Source: Macrosoma leucophasiata (lineage: Eukaryota; Arthropoda; Insecta; Lepidoptera; Hedylidae). From it: a DNA stretch of 64,000 nt. The position numbers and the translations under genes were made by a program. Shown piece after piece: positions 62,220 to 64,000 of the stretch. The DNA lies in assembly GCA_036365455.1 (NCBI GenBank), contig JAWQUS010000008.1:18769501-18833500 (forward strand), in the 5' to 3' direction. The notes beneath the pieces were generated by a model. That model saw only the letters and a list, made by a program, of their open reading frames with translations. It searched no databases and was not told the origin of the DNA. Each line of letters starts with the position of its first letter. The first letter of the stretch is position 1.

Positions 62220-62755
62220 AAGTTTAAGTTCTAATCAAATGTGATAGTACCTACATGTGTGTAAACATTACCCTCATGAAATTCAATTATATCTTCCCTT
62301 GCGTGAGACGGCCATTGAGGACATTTGAGGATTCTGCTTTCTGAGTGTTTGTGGACGCACCTGTTTATCAGCTGTCTTAAATTTTTGAAGCGTTAATACT
62401 TTCTTTATGTCATTTTTGTTTAGTGAATGTTTATAAATATCAGTGGCGATTTCTCTAAGATGGCTCGTATGGCGCCGTCATACCACAAGCGGGGGTCTGG
62501 CGCTTTGAATGGAGCACTACCTAACGATTTTTCGCATGTATTACGTGATAGTGTAGATTTGTGATAGTGTTTGTTACGTTTTCTATCTCTCTATTGATTT
62601 AATTTACTTTTTATTTAGTAATTAAACCCTAAAATCGCGAAAAACGATGAGCTTTTTCATACAAAAATGTTAAATTATATTAAATTTCTTTTTTGCAAAG
62701 TACAGTAGTAAGTATTTATATCTTCGTATCATCCTCTTCTCATCTTTCTGTAGCG

Positions 62756-63113
62756 CGCAAGGCCTCCCGGCTGGTGTAGAACGCAAGCGATTTACTCGAT
62801 TAAGCGATACAGGTGTGTGACGGGTGACCACTAGTGGCAAATTAAAATGCACATTTTTGTGCTTCGGAGAGCAGGACGCCGACGGTCCCGGTTGCTATCG
62901 ACAGATAGCAGTCGTTAAACCTTGTTGGAGGCTTTATGGGCGGTTTGAAAACATCCAACAGCGGGTTGGCCACTAACCCTTAAGCAAGTAACTCCACCAA
63001 CCCGCATTGGAGCAGCGTGGTGGAGTAAGCTCCAGACCTCCCCTCAAGAAGGGTAGAGACTCATGCCCAGTGCCCAGCAGTGGGACGTTTCAAGAGTTGC
63101 TATTATTATTATG
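62756..63113 (+). repeat. LINE 3' end (RTE-like), copy 3
   Basis: Same body as 20799-21154, from AAGGCCTCCCGGCTGGTGTA to CCCAGCAGTGGGACGT and a TATT-type tail. Only the tail of the element is present. Confidence 0.68.
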
Positions 63114-63115
63114 TC

Positions 63116-63262
63116 ATCTGCTTCCTCTTCCTCTTCCTCATCCTCTTCCTCCTAAAAATATCCTCTTCCTCATCCTCTTCCTCCTAAAAATATCCTCTTC
63201 CTCATCCGCATTCTCTAAATTGGTGCATCACAATTCCTCTTCCTCCTCCTCTTCCTCATAAT
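63116..63262 (+). repeat. CTTCCT pyrimidine tandem repeat
   Basis: TCCTCTTCCTCATCCTCTTCC units with a ~33-bp higher period including CTCCTAAAAATA repeated twice, then degenerate CTCTTCC. A long polypyrimidine tract; the Ser-rich frame is not a gene. Confidence 0.8.
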
Positions 63263-63285
63263 CACTTCCTCAACAACCCTACTAT

Positions 63286-63780
63286 ATGGATGCCAAACCT
63301 GGGTTCACACCAACAAAACAAAACAGAAAATTGTAACCACACAGAGAGCAATGGAGAGGAATATATTACGGATAAGTAAAATACAGAAGATAAAATGTAG
63401 TAAAATTAGGAAAAGTCTTAAATGACAGATGCATTAACAAAAGCACTAGCATAAAAGTGGCGATGGGCTGGCCATATCTCACGATTTGTGGCTGACAGGT
63501 GGACATTGCAAACCACAAGCTGGGCACCAGGAAAAAGAAATGTTGGAAGGCCTTATAAACGGTGGTCTGATGACGTAGTCCAGACAGTTGGCTCTAACTG
63601 GCTCAATCTCGCCAAAGATCAGACTGCTTGGAAAAGGATGGATGAGGCCTATACCCAAAATGGGGCTGAATCTCCAAAAAGTACCAATAAGTAGTAACCC
63701 TACTAATTTAAATTAAGGCAGGTACTAACAACTAACATAAATTTATGATAAAATATAAAAATTATAGAGATCAGAATAAT
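63286..63780 (+). pseudogene. RTE-like LINE, C-terminal end of ORF2
   Basis: Translates, with breaks, as YGCQTW..TNKTKQKIVTTQRAMERNIL, then KWRWAGHISR and RNVGRPYKRWSDDVVQTVGS followed by NWLNLAKDQTAWKRMDEAYT. These are the C-terminal blocks of lepidopteran RTE-like reverse transcriptases (Q..MER.+L; +W.GH..R; GRP..RW.DD; W...A.D...W+...EA). Stops and frame changes near 63400-63470 show decay. Confidence 0.8.
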
Positions 63781-63870
63781 AAAGGCTTCATTATTATTAT
63801 TTATTATTATTATATTATTTTATATTTATTATTTTATACGTTATTATTATTTTATACCAATTCTTTGTAT
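63760..63870 (+). repeat. ATT/TTA microsatellite
   Basis: Follows the LINE remnant and is probably its expanded 3' tail. Confidence 0.7.
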
Positions 63871-64000
63871 TTGTGATCAGTATGAAGTGGAACAACTTTC
63901 TCATATGTAGGTACATAATTTGGGTGACTTGTGGTTTGCAATGTCACGGCCCCACCAGAAAGCGCTGTAGTGCCAACTACAGCAATTAGCTGAGGTGGGT

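Noticed and set aside
63116..63262. Serine-rich small protein
   Set aside because: Direct product of a CTTCC tandem repeat.

Overview
The window reads as nuclear DNA of a lepidopteran insect (moth or butterfly). It is AT-rich, has long introns with GT/AG borders, and is crowded with short dispersed elements that I associate with Lepidoptera: tRNA-headed SINEs, RTE-like 3' ends with ATT tails, and foldback MITEs. No species call is possible without a search.

The window is dominated by one gene on the minus strand. It is the sunday driver (syd) / JIP3-JIP4 orthologue, a JNK-pathway scaffold and kinesin/dynein cargo adaptor. I traced 25 coding pieces from the ATG at 55063 to the stop at 5101. 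All splice phases agree, giving about 1,220 residues (1,212 without one tentative 24-nt microexon). The order is RH1 coiled coil (exons 1-3), linker (4-7), leucine zipper (8-9), RH2 (10-11), then a beta-propeller interrupted by a low-complexity insertion (12-25). The region 1570-5100 is probably its long 3' UTR plus flank.

One other likely host gene, a small Ly6/three-finger GPI-anchored protein on the plus strand (50086-50562), lies inside syd intron 5. A possible first exon of another plus-strand gene sits at 62193-62219.

Most of the rest is transposon-derived. Intron 7 holds a nearly intact Ty3/gypsy-type LTR retrotransposon (41703-46739) whose LTRs differ by a single T and whose gag ends on a canonical A AAA AAC slip site. 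Intron 11 holds a LINE insertion made only of ORF1 plus poly(A), bounded by a 9-bp duplication (31556-33284), and an internally deleted mariner (34436-34970). Intron 8 holds a decayed full-length mariner (39149-40430). Upstream of syd lies a 3.0-kb non-autonomous hAT-type element (59034-62065) with an 8-bp duplication, carrying a nested 1.24-kb foldback element. An inverted sister copy of that foldback lies in intron 12 (26476-27715). Many MITEs, SINEs and LINE tails fill the remaining introns, several within about 30 bases of syd splice sites.

I see no sequence that demands a wholly new system. The best leads are the ORF1-only LINE, the very young LTR element, the paired foldback elements, twin AATG-loop hairpins in a syd intron, and insertions that remodel splice-site surroundings.
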